From Fredinandcohnia humi (GTDB taxonomy: Bacteria; Bacillota; Bacilli; Bacillales; Bacillaceae_L), in assembly GCF_001439915.1 (NCBI RefSeq), contig NZ_LMBW01000007.1:1-64000 (forward strand): a stretch of DNA of 64,000 nt, in the 5' to 3' direction. A model generated the notes under the pieces. The model saw nothing but the letters and a program-made list of their open reading frames with translations. It was not told where the DNA came from and ran no database searches. This document shows, piece by piece, positions 49,428-58,381 of the stretch (its first letter is position 1; every line of letters starts with the position of its first letter). The translations under genes were made by a program, and so were the position numbers.

Positions 49428-49442
49428 TTGGAAACGTTTGCA
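49428..49442 (+). promoter_or_regulatory. cre site of the isomerase–Tct operon
   Basis: TTGGAAACGTTTGCA fits WTGNAANCGNWNNCW at every position. Lying just after the transcription start, it should act as a CcpA road-block under glucose. Confidence 0.8.
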
Positions 49443-49496
49443 GTTGAACTATTAATAACTTTCAGATATTACTAGTATATAAGGGGTGGAATTGAA

Positions 49497-50315
49497 GTGT
49501 CAATAAAGTTTGGATGCCATGGATCAACATGGGAACTTGATTATGATAAAGAGTGTGATTATCTTGATCAAATCATGGATACCGTTAAAGAAGCGGGATT
49601 TAAAGGAATAGATGTACAGGTCGCACTTTTAGGAAGATATAAAAATCAACCTGAAAAACTTAAAGAAGAACTGACAAAGAGAGAATTAGAATTGGCGGCA
49701 TTAACTGTTCCGTTTACATGGGCAGGAGAGAATGAATCGATTGAAGAAAAAGCACATGCGGATTTTTACATAAATTACTTGAAACACTTCCCGGGTGCTG
49801 TCATGAATGTTCCAGCAAGGGTTGGTCCGAACAGAGAACATTTATTTAAAAGACAACAGGAAATTATCAATTGTGTGAATGCACTCGGGAAACGTGCACA
49901 TGAAAATGGCGTACTAGCTTCCTTCCATCCTGCATCACCAAGAACCTCTTATTTCAGAATAAAAGAAGATTATGATGTCATGTTTGAACTAATCGATAGA
50001 AGATACCTTGGGTATACACCAGACGCCGGTCATATTATGGCAGGTGGAATGAATCCTGTTGAAATAATTAGAGATAATCTTTCTATTATAAAACATGTGC
50101 ATATTAAGGATTGCTCGAATACTTTTGAGTGGAGAAAAATGGGCACTGGTGATATCGATTTTCCGGCAATTGCAGAAATTCTCTATAAATCCAATTATAA
50201 CGGATGGATTATGGTTGAGGAAGAGACTGAAGAGGCAGCAATAGACCCGCACAGTGTTATCGTAGATGTAGGGAATTATGTACAAGCCCAATTGGAACCA
50301 ATAACGCAAGGGTAA
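49497..50315 (+). CDS. Sugar phosphate isomerase/epimerase, xylose isomerase-like TIM barrel
   Basis: A 272-residue AP-endonuclease-2-type TIM barrel. MSIKFGCHGSTWELDYDKEC opens it, GFKGIDVQVALLG, LASFHPASPRTSY, LGYTPDAGHIMAGG, KHVHIKDCS and MGTGDIDFPAI place the metal ligands, and MVEEETEEA ends the barrel. Related enzymes isomerise hydroxypyruvate, 2-oxotetronate or inosose. GTG 49497 follows AAGGGGTGG. It is first in an operon with a tripartite transporter and a PdxA-type dehydrogenase, so it probably acts on the imported compound. Confidence 0.88.
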   Translation: MSIKFGCHGSTWELDYDKECDYLDQIMDTVKEAGFKGIDVQVALLGRYKNQPEKLKEELTKRELELAALTVPFTWAGENESIEEKAHADFYINYLKHFPGAVMNVPARVGPNREHLFKRQQEIINCVNALGKRAHENGVLASFHPASPRTSYFRIKEDYDVMFELIDRRYLGYTPDAGHIMAGGMNPVEIIRDNLSIIKHVHIKDCSNTFEWRKMGTGDIDFPAIAEILYKSNYNGWIMVEEETEEAAIDPHSVIVDVGNYVQAQLEPITQG

Positions 50316-50492
50316 AAATGGGTGCTACTAATCACACATTCACGTGAAGATTACAGAAGAACTATGAAAATATGAAACAACCAATATTTTATTCTATTTG
50401 GGGAGGTGGAAGCTTCCAACAAGAACGGTTAACAAGTATTTGAAGCGAAGGTCTTGTGAACATTTATACCAAATAAAGGGGGAAAAACGAAA

Positions 50493-51503
50493 ATGAAAAG
50501 AAAATTTAATATTATTGGGATTTTACTACTTGGACTTGTAATGCTTTTAGCTGCATGTAGCGGCGGAGGTTCAAAAGAATCAGGTGGTTCTTCATCTGAG
50601 GGTGGAGATAGTAAGTCAGGTAGCGATTATCCAAAAAGAAATATTGAAATACTTGTAGGACATGGTGCTGGTGGAGGTACTGATACATTTGCAAGACAAG
50701 TTGCAAAGCAACTAGAAGGTTCTTTAGGTGTAAATATCAACGTTGTAAACCAAGAAGGTGGGGCTGGGGTTGTTGCAGCACAAAATGCGTTTAATGCACC
50801 TGCTGATGGCTATACATTGATTGGGGATGCTGCATTTCCGATCACAACTGCAGCTGGCACAAATACACATGGATTGAATGACTTCACTCCAATTGCTCGT
50901 TTCCAATGGGATACGTATGCATTATGGGTAAAAAAAGATAAATATAAATCGGTTGATGAATTTATGAAAGCTGTTAAAGATAATCCAGGAAAGGTTACTG
51001 TAGGTGGTACTGGTTCTTTAGGTATGGATGAATTGACTGTATTTATGCTAGGTGAAGCAGCTGATGTGAATTTGAACTTTGTTCCAATGGAAGGATCAGG
51101 TGAGATGCACGCTGGAGTACTAGGTGGCCACTTAGAAGCCATGGTTGATGAATTTGGTCCTACCAAATCACTAGCTGAGGATGGCTCCATTATTCCACTT
51201 GTCGTATTTGCAGATGAAAGATTGGAAGCTTTCCCTGATGTTCCAACAACTGTTGAATTAGGGTGGGATTTAACGGACGGTAATGAACGCGGTTTCTATG
51301 TTAAAAATGGCACAGATCCGGAAATTATTAAGGCCTTAGAAGAAGCTATGAAGAAGGTTTATGATTCAGAAGAATATCAAAAATACGCAGAAGATAATTA
51401 TCTGCACTTAAGAGAAGCCTGGTTAAATTCTGAAGATTTCACAAAGAGAACTGAAGAATTGATTGAAAAATATAAAGTAATTATGGAAAAACTTCAGCAG
51501 TAA
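50493..51503 (+). CDS. Tripartite tricarboxylate transporter substrate-binding protein (TctC)
   Basis: A 336-residue lipoprotein with lipobox LAAC (Cys22), a Gly/Ser linker, and a TctC-type binding domain with YPKRNIEILVGHGAGGGTDT, GVVAAQNAFNAPADGYTLIG and VFADERLEAFPDVPTTVELG. Members bind carboxylates such as citrate, tartrate or benzoate derivatives through the Gly-rich loop. AAGGGGG precedes the start. Its 170-bp leader holds a GGAAGCTTCC palindrome. Confidence 0.93.
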   Translation: MKRKFNIIGILLLGLVMLLAACSGGGSKESGGSSSEGGDSKSGSDYPKRNIEILVGHGAGGGTDTFARQVAKQLEGSLGVNINVVNQEGGAGVVAAQNAFNAPADGYTLIGDAAFPITTAAGTNTHGLNDFTPIARFQWDTYALWVKKDKYKSVDEFMKAVKDNPGKVTVGGTGSLGMDELTVFMLGEAADVNLNFVPMEGSGEMHAGVLGGHLEAMVDEFGPTKSLAEDGSIIPLVVFADERLEAFPDVPTTVELGWDLTDGNERGFYVKNGTDPEIIKALEEAMKKVYDSEEYQKYAEDNYLHLREAWLNSEDFTKRTEELIEKYKVIMEKLQQ

Positions 51504-51509
51504 TCAAAA

Positions 51510-51537
51510 TCGGTAGGAGTAGATTTCCTCCTGCCGA
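51510..51537 (+). other. Intercistronic hairpin between TctC and TctB genes
   Basis: A 10-bp stem TCGGTAGGAG/CTCCTGCCGA with one wobble pair and an eight-base loop, without a T run. It probably protects the 3' end of the tctC message rather than ending transcription. Confidence 0.55.
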
Positions 51538-51565
51538 GATTTAGCTATACAGGGAGGGAGAAACT

Positions 51566-52084
51566 GTGACAGCTCAGAAAAAAGATTATATATTTTATGG
51601 CATTGTGATTGCATTTTCTAGTTTTTATTTGATGTCAACTACACAAATTTATTCCGCAAATAAAACTACCATTTTGGGACCTAAATTTTGGCCTTCCATT
51701 ATATTAATCTTAATGTTGGTTATAGCGATTATGGGAATTATAAAAACATTTATTAATTCCAAAAAGGCATCTGCTGTTCATGCAGAAAAAACGGACGAAA
51801 CAGAAGAACCGGAAATAAAGTTTTTTAATATACCGATGAGTTTAGTGTCGATTGCATCAATCATTCTTTATTCGATGTGTTTATACTTTTTTGGATTTAT
51901 CATATCATCCATTTTATTTTTATATCTTATGACTCAATTAATGGGCGCAAAGAAAAAACTCGTTATAATCCTGACATCAGTCATACTAACTGCTTTATTT
52001 GTGGGACTTTTCTCCATTCTTCTTAGCGTTCCTTTGCCGCGTGGAGTGAGTATATTTAGAGCGTTCAGTCTACTATTTTATTAA
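51566..52084 (+). CDS. Tripartite tricarboxylate transporter TctB family protein
   Basis: The small membrane subunit, 172 residues with about four helices (YIFYGIVIAFSSFYLMSTTQ, WPSIILILMLVIAIMGIIK, IPMSLVSIASIILYSMCLYF, KLVIILTSVILTALFVGLFS) and a charged loop near 75-90. Low conservation is normal for TctB. GGGAGGGAG precedes GTG 51566. It lies between TctC and TctA. Confidence 0.88.
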   Translation: MTAQKKDYIFYGIVIAFSSFYLMSTTQIYSANKTTILGPKFWPSIILILMLVIAIMGIIKTFINSKKASAVHAEKTDETEEPEIKFFNIPMSLVSIASIILYSMCLYFFGFIISSILFLYLMTQLMGAKKKLVIILTSVILTALFVGLFSILLSVPLPRGVSIFRAFSLLFY

Positions 52085-52171
52085 GTTGAGATCATACCGT
52101 GATTTTTTATAAATGATAGTCTTTAGTTTAAAAAACGTTTTTTCATCAACAGTCAAGTCAGGGGGGAGAAT

Positions 52172-53692
52172 ATGTTAGAGTTATTATGGATAGGGTTAAT
52201 GAATGTAGTTACTGACCCAATGAATCTATTAATGTTATTTCTTTCAATTATTATTGGCTATATAGGCGGGGCTATACCTGGAATAAGTGGAACCATGTTA
52301 ATTGTTATTTTAATACCCGTCACCTATTCGTTTGAGCCAGCCGCTGCATTTATCTTACTTACAGGTATTTATTCTGTTACGGCCTTATCTGGGGCTTTCG
52401 GTTCGATACTGCTACGCACACCTGGAACACCGGAAGCAGTATTTACAACTTATGATGGTTACCCCATGGCGCAACAGGGATATGCTGGACGAGCTTTAGG
52501 AGTTACGATATTAACATCCGTTATTGCTGGATTGTTTGGGGTATTTTGCTTAATTACCTTAACACCATTACTTGCGAATGTAGCACTATCTTTTTCATCA
52601 CCGGAATATTTTGCTTTGGCCTTCATGGGTCTGACAGTTGTAGCTTCCTTGAGCGGAAAAGATATTTTCAAAGGATTAATTGGAGTCCTTTTCGGTTTAA
52701 TGATTGCAACGATTGGTATGGATTCTTTAACAGGAACGTTACGATATACATTTAACTTACCTTCTCTTACTTCCGGAATTCAATTAATTCCAGTAATCAC
52801 TGGACTTTTTGCATTATCTGAATTTATAAAGAAAAGCACCGAATCTCATGCACTTGAAAAAGCAATTAAGGTAGTCAAGACAAAAATATTTGAAAAAGAA
52901 ATCTTTAAGAAAATAAGCGGCACAATAGCTGGTTCATCCCTAATTGGGATGTTTATTGGGATCCTGCCAGGTGTAGGGGCAACGACTGCAGCAATGTTAG
53001 CTTATAGCGAAACGGTTAGATGGTCAAAAGACGAGGAAAAAGAAACATTTGGAAAAGGAAATCCAAAAGGAGTTGCAGCATCAGAAGCAGCTAGTAATGC
53101 GGCAGGTATGGGTACATTAGTACCGCTACTTTCTCTAGGAATACCAGGTGGAGCAACAGCAGCAATACTGATTGGAGCATTCGTATTACACGGAATGCAA
53201 CCGGGGCCAATGTTATTTAAAACAAACCCTGAATTAATGTATACAATTTTCGCGGGATTGTTAATTTCAAATTTACTAATGTTGTTTGTTTCAAAACCTT
53301 TTATCAAACTATTTGAGCAAATAATAAGAATTCCTTATTCATTTTTAGGTCCTTTAATTGTGGTTTTATGTGTTATCGGAACTTATACATTAAGAAACAG
53401 TTTTTTTGATATTACGATCATGGCGATATTTGGTGTTATTGGATATTTCCTTGAAAAATTCAGATTCCCATTAGCAACAATTATTTTAGGTGTTGTATTA
53501 GGACCAATTGCTGAAAGTCAGTTCAGACGTGCCGTTCAAATGGCTGATGGTGATTACTCAATTTTCCTTACAAGACCAATAAGTGTGACATTAATTGTCG
53601 TATCAATACTGATGTTATTCTTCCCATTAGTCACTGACTATCTGAAAAAGCGGAAGAAAAACAAAAATAATACAATAAATCCAACGGCATAA
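52172..53692 (+). CDS. Tripartite tricarboxylate transporter permease (TctA)
   Basis: The large membrane subunit, 506 residues with about 11-12 helices. GYIGGAIPGISGTMLIVILI and FIGILPGVGATTAAMLAYSE are the two conserved Gly/Pro-rich TctA signatures. AGGGGGGAG precedes the start. It is Na+- or H+-coupled in known relatives. With TctC and TctB it forms a complete carboxylate importer, and the enzymes on each side suggest a C4 sugar acid. Confidence 0.94.
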   Translation: MLELLWIGLMNVVTDPMNLLMLFLSIIIGYIGGAIPGISGTMLIVILIPVTYSFEPAAAFILLTGIYSVTALSGAFGSILLRTPGTPEAVFTTYDGYPMAQQGYAGRALGVTILTSVIAGLFGVFCLITLTPLLANVALSFSSPEYFALAFMGLTVVASLSGKDIFKGLIGVLFGLMIATIGMDSLTGTLRYTFNLPSLTSGIQLIPVITGLFALSEFIKKSTESHALEKAIKVVKTKIFEKEIFKKISGTIAGSSLIGMFIGILPGVGATTAAMLAYSETVRWSKDEEKETFGKGNPKGVAASEAASNAAGMGTLVPLLSLGIPGGATAAILIGAFVLHGMQPGPMLFKTNPELMYTIFAGLLISNLLMLFVSKPFIKLFEQIIRIPYSFLGPLIVVLCVIGTYTLRNSFFDITIMAIFGVIGYFLEKFRFPLATIILGVVLGPIAESQFRRAVQMADGDYSIFLTRPISVTLIVVSILMLFFPLVTDYLKKRKKNKNNTINPTA

Positions 53693-53765
53693 ACAATTCG
53701 AATTTTTGCTGAATAGAAAAACCTTCTGTTAGCACGAAAACTTAATCACCTAAGGAGGAACTAGA

Positions 53766-54764
53766 ATGAATAAACCAACAATTGGACTATTATATGGAGA
53801 TGCTGCAGGTGTAGGACCTGAGGTAGTCGCAAAATCGTTAGCAAACAAAGAAATACGGGAATCCGCAACATGGGTTTTAGTTGGAGATGAACGTATCTTT
53901 ATTCGAGGGGCAAGCATAGCTGGTCAAGAGTTAAGCTATCAAAAAGTAGAAAGCATTGATGAAGTGAACCCCGAAACCGCATCAGTATGGCTAATCGATA
54001 CAAACAATACAGATCCGGCTGAAATCGAAATGGGTGTACTAAGCTCGGAGTCTGGTAAGGCAGCTGGAGACAATCTAGTCTTTGCATTAGAACTAGCAAA
54101 ACAAGAAAAAATAGATGGTCTTACCTATGGACCAATGAACAAAAGCGGGCTATATCAAGGAGGCTACACCTATAAAGATGATATCCATTTAGTAGCGTCT
54201 GTTTTTGGCCTTGAATCTGGATTCATGGAAGTAAACGTAATGGATGATGTATGGTTCACTCGTGTGACATCCCATATTCCATTAAAGGAAGTTGCCGAAA
54301 ATATCACAAAAGAAAATGTGTTAAACAGCATTCTTTTTGCAGATAAAATCGTTTCAAAAGCGGGGATTAAGCCGAAAATTGCGATTGCTGGTTTAAACCC
54401 ACACGCTGGTGATAATGGATTGTTAGGTGATGAGGAAAATGAAATCATCTCACCTGCAGTTGAAGAAGCGAAAAGCCAAGGTGTAAATGCACATGGACCT
54501 TTCTCGGCAGATACAATTTTCCTTCGTTTGAAAAAGGAAAACTACAACTGTCTATTAGGTATGTACCATGACCAAGCACAGATTGGTATGAAAACATTGG
54601 GCTTTAATAAAGGTGTCACCATTAGTGGAGGCCTACCAATTGTAATCACAACACCTGCACATGGTACAGCATTTGATATTGCAGGCAAAGGTATCGTTGA
54701 TCCAAGCGCATTTGAAGAAGCACTAAAACTAGGAATCAAACTAATCAACAATGGATACAAATAA
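53766..54764 (+). CDS. pdxA: PdxA-family dehydrogenase (PdxA2-like)
   Basis: A 332-residue member of the 4-hydroxythreonine-4-phosphate dehydrogenase family. GLLYGDAAGVGPEVVAKSL opens it, and the metal His residues lie in VTSHIPL, YHDQAQIG and PAHGTAFDIAG. Bacilli make PLP by PdxST and do not need PdxA for vitamin B6, so this is probably the PdxA2 branch that oxidises 4-phospho-D-threonate or -erythronate to a keto acid that loses CO2. No DUF1537 kinase, its usual partner, is seen. AAGGAGG precedes the start. A terminator follows. Confidence 0.88.
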   Translation: MNKPTIGLLYGDAAGVGPEVVAKSLANKEIRESATWVLVGDERIFIRGASIAGQELSYQKVESIDEVNPETASVWLIDTNNTDPAEIEMGVLSSESGKAAGDNLVFALELAKQEKIDGLTYGPMNKSGLYQGGYTYKDDIHLVASVFGLESGFMEVNVMDDVWFTRVTSHIPLKEVAENITKENVLNSILFADKIVSKAGIKPKIAIAGLNPHAGDNGLLGDEENEIISPAVEEAKSQGVNAHGPFSADTIFLRLKKENYNCLLGMYHDQAQIGMKTLGFNKGVTISGGLPIVITTPAHGTAFDIAGKGIVDPSAFEEALKLGIKLINNGYK

Positions 54765-54778
54765 TATTTATTTTTAAA

Positions 54779-54830
54779 AAAGGAGGGGTACCTGGTCAAT
54801 CAATAAATTGACTAAGAGGTACTCCTTTTC
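54779..54830 (+). terminator. Terminator after pdxA
   Basis: An outer stem (AAGGAGGGGTACCT with AGGTACTCCTT, one bulge) encloses GTCAAT/ATTGAC; TTTTC follows. Confidence 0.75.
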
Positions 54831-54869
54831 TATTAAGCTTATTTTCACAATCAATTATCAATTTGTAAA

Positions 54870-54898
54870 TTGACACCGCTTAAATAAAAGATTAAAAT
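54870..54898 (+). promoter_or_regulatory. Promoter of dhaK–dhaL–TIM operon
   Basis: TTGACA, 17-bp spacer, TAAAAT, a near-ideal sigma-A promoter. Confidence 0.78.
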
Positions 54899-54925
54899 AG
54901 TAAATGAAAGTAAATAAAAATAAAT
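54896..54925 (+). promoter_or_regulatory. DeoR-type operator candidate, site C
   Basis: Three 10-bp units in phase: AATAGTAAAT, GAAAGTAAAT, AAAAATAAAT. They begin at the -10 box and cover the transcription start, so a bound repressor would block initiation. Confidence 0.65.
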
Positions 54926-54971
54926 AAAATAGTTTTATAATTTTATATATTATTTAACAGGGGGGACAACT

Positions 54972-55988
54972 ATGAAAAAGATCATCAACAATCCTAGTCA
55001 TGTCGTTCAAGAGGCAATTGAAGGCTATATGTATGCATATAAAGAATCATTAATTAAAGTAGAAAATGTAAACGGAATCATCCGTAAAGATATGAAGGAC
55101 AAGGTTGCGGTTGTTACAGGTGGAGGAAGTGGACATGAACCATTATTCCTTGGCTTTGTCGGGGAAGGACTTGCTGATGGTGTCGCAATTGGAAACGTAT
55201 TCGCTGCACCAACACCAAATACGGTTCAGGATGTTGCAAAAGCAGTTGATCAAGGTAAAGGCGTTCTATTCGTCTATGGAAATTACGCCGGTGACGTTCT
55301 TAACTTCGATATGGCGGCAGAACTCCTGGACTTTGAGGATATTCAAACAAGAACTGTTTTAGTAGCAGATGATGTTGCGTCAGCACCAGAAGAGCGCAAA
55401 GCTGACCGCAGGGGAATTGCGGGTGACGTATTTGTCATTAAAATTGCAGGTGCGGCTTCTGAAAAAGGCTGGTCATTAGAGGAAGTAACACGTGTAACTC
55501 AAAAGTGCGCAGATCAAACATTTTCCATTGGTGTGGCAACATCACCGGGCTCCATTCCAGGGGAAACGGAACCGCCATTTATATTAGGTGATGATGAAAT
55601 TGAACTAGGAATGGGAATTCATGGTGAACAGGGGATTAAACGTACTAAACTAATGCCAGCAGATAAGTTAACCGATGAATTACTAGAAACATTATTAGTA
55701 GAAAGTAAGATTCAAGCTGGGGATGAAGTGGCTGTTTATGTAAACGGTTTAGGCTCTACAACATTGCTAGAATTATTGATTGTGAACCGCAGAGTGGCCC
55801 AAATTTTGAAGGGAAAAGGTATTGCTGTTTATGATATGGATGTAAATAGCTACTGCACAACACAAGAAATGGGCGGCTTTTCGATCACATTCCTAAAATT
55901 AGATGATGAATTAAAAGAGTTATATAATGCTCCCGCACATTCACCATATTACAACAAAGCAGAGAAAGTTAAAGGAGGAGTCAGATAA
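54972..55988 (+). CDS. dhaK: DhaK-family kinase subunit (dihydroxyacetone or erythrulose kinase)
   Basis: A 338-residue substrate-binding subunit of the dihydroxyacetone kinase family. The conserved GGGSGHEPLFLGFVGEGLAD and the covalent-binding His in GMGIHGEQGIKR are present, with GNYAGDVLNFDMAAELL between them. The ketone substrate is held as a hemiaminal on His. No PTS subunit DhaM is encoded, so phosphate should come from ATP bound by DhaL, as in the erythrulose kinases LerK and DerK. Neighbouring TIM- and RpiB-like genes favour L-erythrulose over dihydroxyacetone. AGGGGGGAC precedes the start. Confidence 0.88.
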   Translation: MKKIINNPSHVVQEAIEGYMYAYKESLIKVENVNGIIRKDMKDKVAVVTGGGSGHEPLFLGFVGEGLADGVAIGNVFAAPTPNTVQDVAKAVDQGKGVLFVYGNYAGDVLNFDMAAELLDFEDIQTRTVLVADDVASAPEERKADRRGIAGDVFVIKIAGAASEKGWSLEEVTRVTQKCADQTFSIGVATSPGSIPGETEPPFILGDDEIELGMGIHGEQGIKRTKLMPADKLTDELLETLLVESKIQAGDEVAVYVNGLGSTTLLELLIVNRRVAQILKGKGIAVYDMDVNSYCTTQEMGGFSITFLKLDDELKELYNAPAHSPYYNKAEKVKGGVR

Positions 55989-56650
55989 TGTCTACACAAA
56001 CACTCAATGCTCTAAACCCAACCCAAGTGAAGGAAATGTTTTTATATGTTGGTGAAAAGGTTGTAGAAAGCAAACCTTTATTAACTAAAATCGATAGTGC
56101 AATCGGTGATGGTGACCATGGCATCGGAATGTCAGTTGGTTTTACTAAAGCTGAGGAAAATCTAAAAGTAAATGAATTTACAACAGTAAATGATGTGTTT
56201 AAAACGATTGGGATGTCGATGATTTCCTCGATGGGAGGGGCGTCAGGAATTATTTTCGGAACGATGTTTGTTGGCGGAATCAAAGGGCTTGATCCCAAGG
56301 AAGCCCTAGACCTAGCATCGTTAGCTGAGATTTATGAAAAAGCATTAAACGCAATCAAACAACGTGGTAAGGCTGAACTCGGAGATAAAACGATGATTGA
56401 TGCATTCCAGCCTGCTGTTGAAGCTTTAAAAGCAAGTGCCGCAGCAAATGATAGCCTTATAGAAGGGCTTCGCAAAGCTGAAACAGCTGCTGTTGAGGGT
56501 GTGGAAGCATCAAAGGATTATATTGCGAAATTTGGCCGCGCAAAATCGTTGGGTGAAAGAGCAATCGGAAACCAGGACGCGGGCGCCACTACCGTTTCGA
56601 TTATCTTCAAATCAATGAAGGAATGGGTAGATGGTCAAGATAATGAATAA
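55988..56650 (+). CDS. dhaL: DhaL-family kinase subunit
   Basis: The 220-residue nucleotide-binding subunit. DSAIGDGDHGIGMSVGFTKA holds the Asp triad that binds Mg-ADP/ATP, SMGGASGIIFGTMF the glycine loop, and IGNQDAGATTVSIIFKSM ends the helical barrel. Its ATG overlaps the final A of the dhaK stop region (TAATG). It pairs with DhaK. The TIM homologue begins inside its last codons, so all three are translationally coupled. Confidence 0.9.
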   Translation: MSTQTLNALNPTQVKEMFLYVGEKVVESKPLLTKIDSAIGDGDHGIGMSVGFTKAEENLKVNEFTTVNDVFKTIGMSMISSMGGASGIIFGTMFVGGIKGLDPKEALDLASLAEIYEKALNAIKQRGKAELGDKTMIDAFQPAVEALKASAAANDSLIEGLRKAETAAVEGVEASKDYIAKFGRAKSLGERAIGNQDAGATTVSIIFKSMKEWVDGQDNE

Positions 56651-57416
56651 GGTTTGGATCGGCACGAATTGGAAAATGACAAAAACAATTGCTGAAGGTG
56701 TTTCTTATACAAAGGAACTTAAGCAAATTGCAAATGAACTTACTTCAAATATAGAGTTATTTATTATTCCTTCTCACACAGCATTAGTAGATATTAAAAA
56801 GGAAGTATCTGACTCTAGGATCAAGCTTGGGGCACAAAATATGCACTGGGAGGATACTGGAGCATATACTGGGGAAATTGCGCCAAAGATGCTGGACGAG
56901 ATTGGCCTAGATTTAGTTGAACTAGGTCACTCAGAGCGAAGACAATATTTTAATGAAAATGATGCTGATATCAATAAAAAAGTGCATGCTGCCTTAAAAT
57001 ATGGAATGAAGCCTTTGGTTTGTATTGGTGAAAACATCGAACAAAAGAATAATATGATTTCACAAGAAGTTCTCGCTGCTCAGCTGAAGGTTTGTTTAAA
57101 AGGACTTACAGAAGATCAGGCTAAACAGGTTCTTGTTGCTTATGAGCCTGTTTGGGCAATTGGAGAAAATGGTATTCCTGCAGACGCTGGGTATGTCGGG
57201 GAAATCCATGCCTTCTTACGGGATACATTAGTAAAAATGTTTCCGGAATACGGCCAAGATATTCCGTTATTGTACGGTGGAAGTGTCAACCTGGAAAACT
57301 TTCTAGAATACATAGATCATAAAGATGTTAACGGTCTATTTGTAGGAAGAACCGCATGGAATATGGAGTCATTTACAATTCTTCTCCACCAGCTTGAAAA
57401 GCATTTATATAATTAA
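56643..57416 (+). CDS. Variant triosephosphate isomerase, probable L-erythrulose-1-phosphate isomerase
   Basis: A 257-residue TIM barrel with the catalytic Lys (GTNWKMT), His (LGHSERRQ) and Glu (AYEPVWAIG). After the Glu the flexible lid reads ENGIPA instead of the TGKSSS type of the glycolytic enzyme at 6024, as in the EryH/LerI isomerases of erythritol and threitol catabolism. It should convert L-erythrulose-1-phosphate to D-erythrulose-4-phosphate. ATG 56643 gives the family N terminus MNKVWIG; ATG 56631 is possible. A plain second TpiA cannot be excluded. Confidence 0.82.
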   Translation: MNKVWIGTNWKMTKTIAEGVSYTKELKQIANELTSNIELFIIPSHTALVDIKKEVSDSRIKLGAQNMHWEDTGAYTGEIAPKMLDEIGLDLVELGHSERRQYFNENDADINKKVHAALKYGMKPLVCIGENIEQKNNMISQEVLAAQLKVCLKGLTEDQAKQVLVAYEPVWAIGENGIPADAGYVGEIHAFLRDTLVKMFPEYGQDIPLLYGGSVNLENFLEYIDHKDVNGLFVGRTAWNMESFTILLHQLEKHLYN

Positions 57417-57417
57417 T

Positions 57418-57445
57418 AAAGGATACTCTAAGTGAGTATCCTTTT
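57418..57445. terminator. Bidirectional terminator between TIM and deoR genes
   Basis: AAAGGATACTC/GAGTATCCTTTT with a five-base loop; usable from both sides between convergent genes. Confidence 0.82.
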
Positions 57446-57451
57446 CGCATC

Positions 57452-58222
57452 TTATAGAACTTTAATATTTTGTTTGGTTAACTCTTTTAGGAAGCTGGCA
57501 TCCAACTCCTGATCACAAATGATGGCATCAACCTGGTCACAGGTTGCAAAGGTCGCGATGGAGCTTGTTTCCATTTTTGAATGGTCTAATAATGCGACTA
57601 TTTTGTCTGCCTTATTAGCCATAACCCTTTTTAATTCTACTTCGTATACGTTAAAGTCTGTCAGTCCCTCTTCGATCGAAAAACCTCTAGCTGATGTAAA
57701 CATGGTGTCAATGTTGATTTTATTTAAAACATTCGTACCTAATAAGCCTTCAAGCGCCATTGAGCCCATTCTTGCCATGCCGCCAACTAAAATAACATTT
57801 ACTCCGGGATTTTCCTTCAATTCAACTGCCGCAGAGATTCCATTTGTCACAACTGTGATATTTAGCGTAGATTCCCTTATTAATCTAGCTAATGCAAGGG
57901 CTGTCGTACTAGCATCTAATAAGATACAATCCTTTTGGTGGATAAGATTAATTGCTTTTTGTGCAATGATGTTTTTGGAATCAGGATTTTTCTTCTCACG
58001 TTCGGAAAAGCTCACCTTTGCAGATGATAGATCCTCATTTAAAACAGCTCCCCCGTGTGTACGGGTCAACAGACCTTCTTCCTCCAACAAATTTAGATCG
58101 GTTCTTAAGGTAGCTTCGGAAACGTTTACATCCCTTGCCAAATCCTTAACTGTTACTCGTTTTTTTTCCTCGAGTATATTTAATATTAATTGTCTTCTTT
58201 CAGTCGCAAATAATTTATTCAT
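57452..58222 (-). CDS. DeoR/GlpR family transcriptional regulator
   Basis: A 256-residue repressor. The N-terminal helix-turn-helix (RRQLILNILEEKKRVTVKDL and NVSEATLRTDLNLLEEEGLL, about 8-50) precedes the sugar-phosphate-sensing DeoRC domain (ILLDASTTALALARLI, VVTNGISAAVEL, VILVGGMARMGSMALEG). It faces rpiB across a 267-bp control region. It should repress the dhaK and rpiB operons, and perhaps the Tct operon, at the 10-bp phased repeats, with a tetrulose phosphate as the likely inducer. The last two points are inference. Confidence 0.9.
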   Translation of the reverse strand: MNKLFATERRQLILNILEEKKRVTVKDLARDVNVSEATLRTDLNLLEEEGLLTRTHGGAVLNEDLSSAKVSFSEREKKNPDSKNIIAQKAINLIHQKDCILLDASTTALALARLIRESTLNITVVTNGISAAVELKENPGVNVILVGGMARMGSMALEGLLGTNVLNKINIDTMFTSARGFSIEEGLTDFNVYEVELKRVMANKADKIVALLDHSKMETSSIATFATCDQVDAIICDQELDASFLKELTKQNIKVL

Positions 58223-58381
58223 GATTACCCCTCATTTGAATGGAAATAAAAATAAAAAATAATTAAAAAGCAAAATAGTAAGGTTTCCTAAATAATATCA
58301 TATTTAAAGTTTAATCAATATTTATATAGAAGGCAAGGGTTTTGTTTATTGAAAAAATGGTATTTAGGTAAAACACAAAAC

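Noticed and set aside
53766-54764. Vitamin B6 biosynthetic PdxA
   Set aside because: Bacilli use PdxS/PdxT for PLP; the operon context is carbon catabolism.
54972-56650. PTS-type dihydroxyacetone kinase for glycerol use
   Set aside because: No DhaM and no glycerol dehydrogenase are present; the TIM- and RpiB-like partners point to a tetrulose. Not excluded by experiment.
57519-58262. 247-codon forward frame
   Set aside because: It lies wholly antisense to a clear DeoR regulator, has no ribosome binding site and its composition (Ser/Phe-rich) is that of a complementary-strand shadow.
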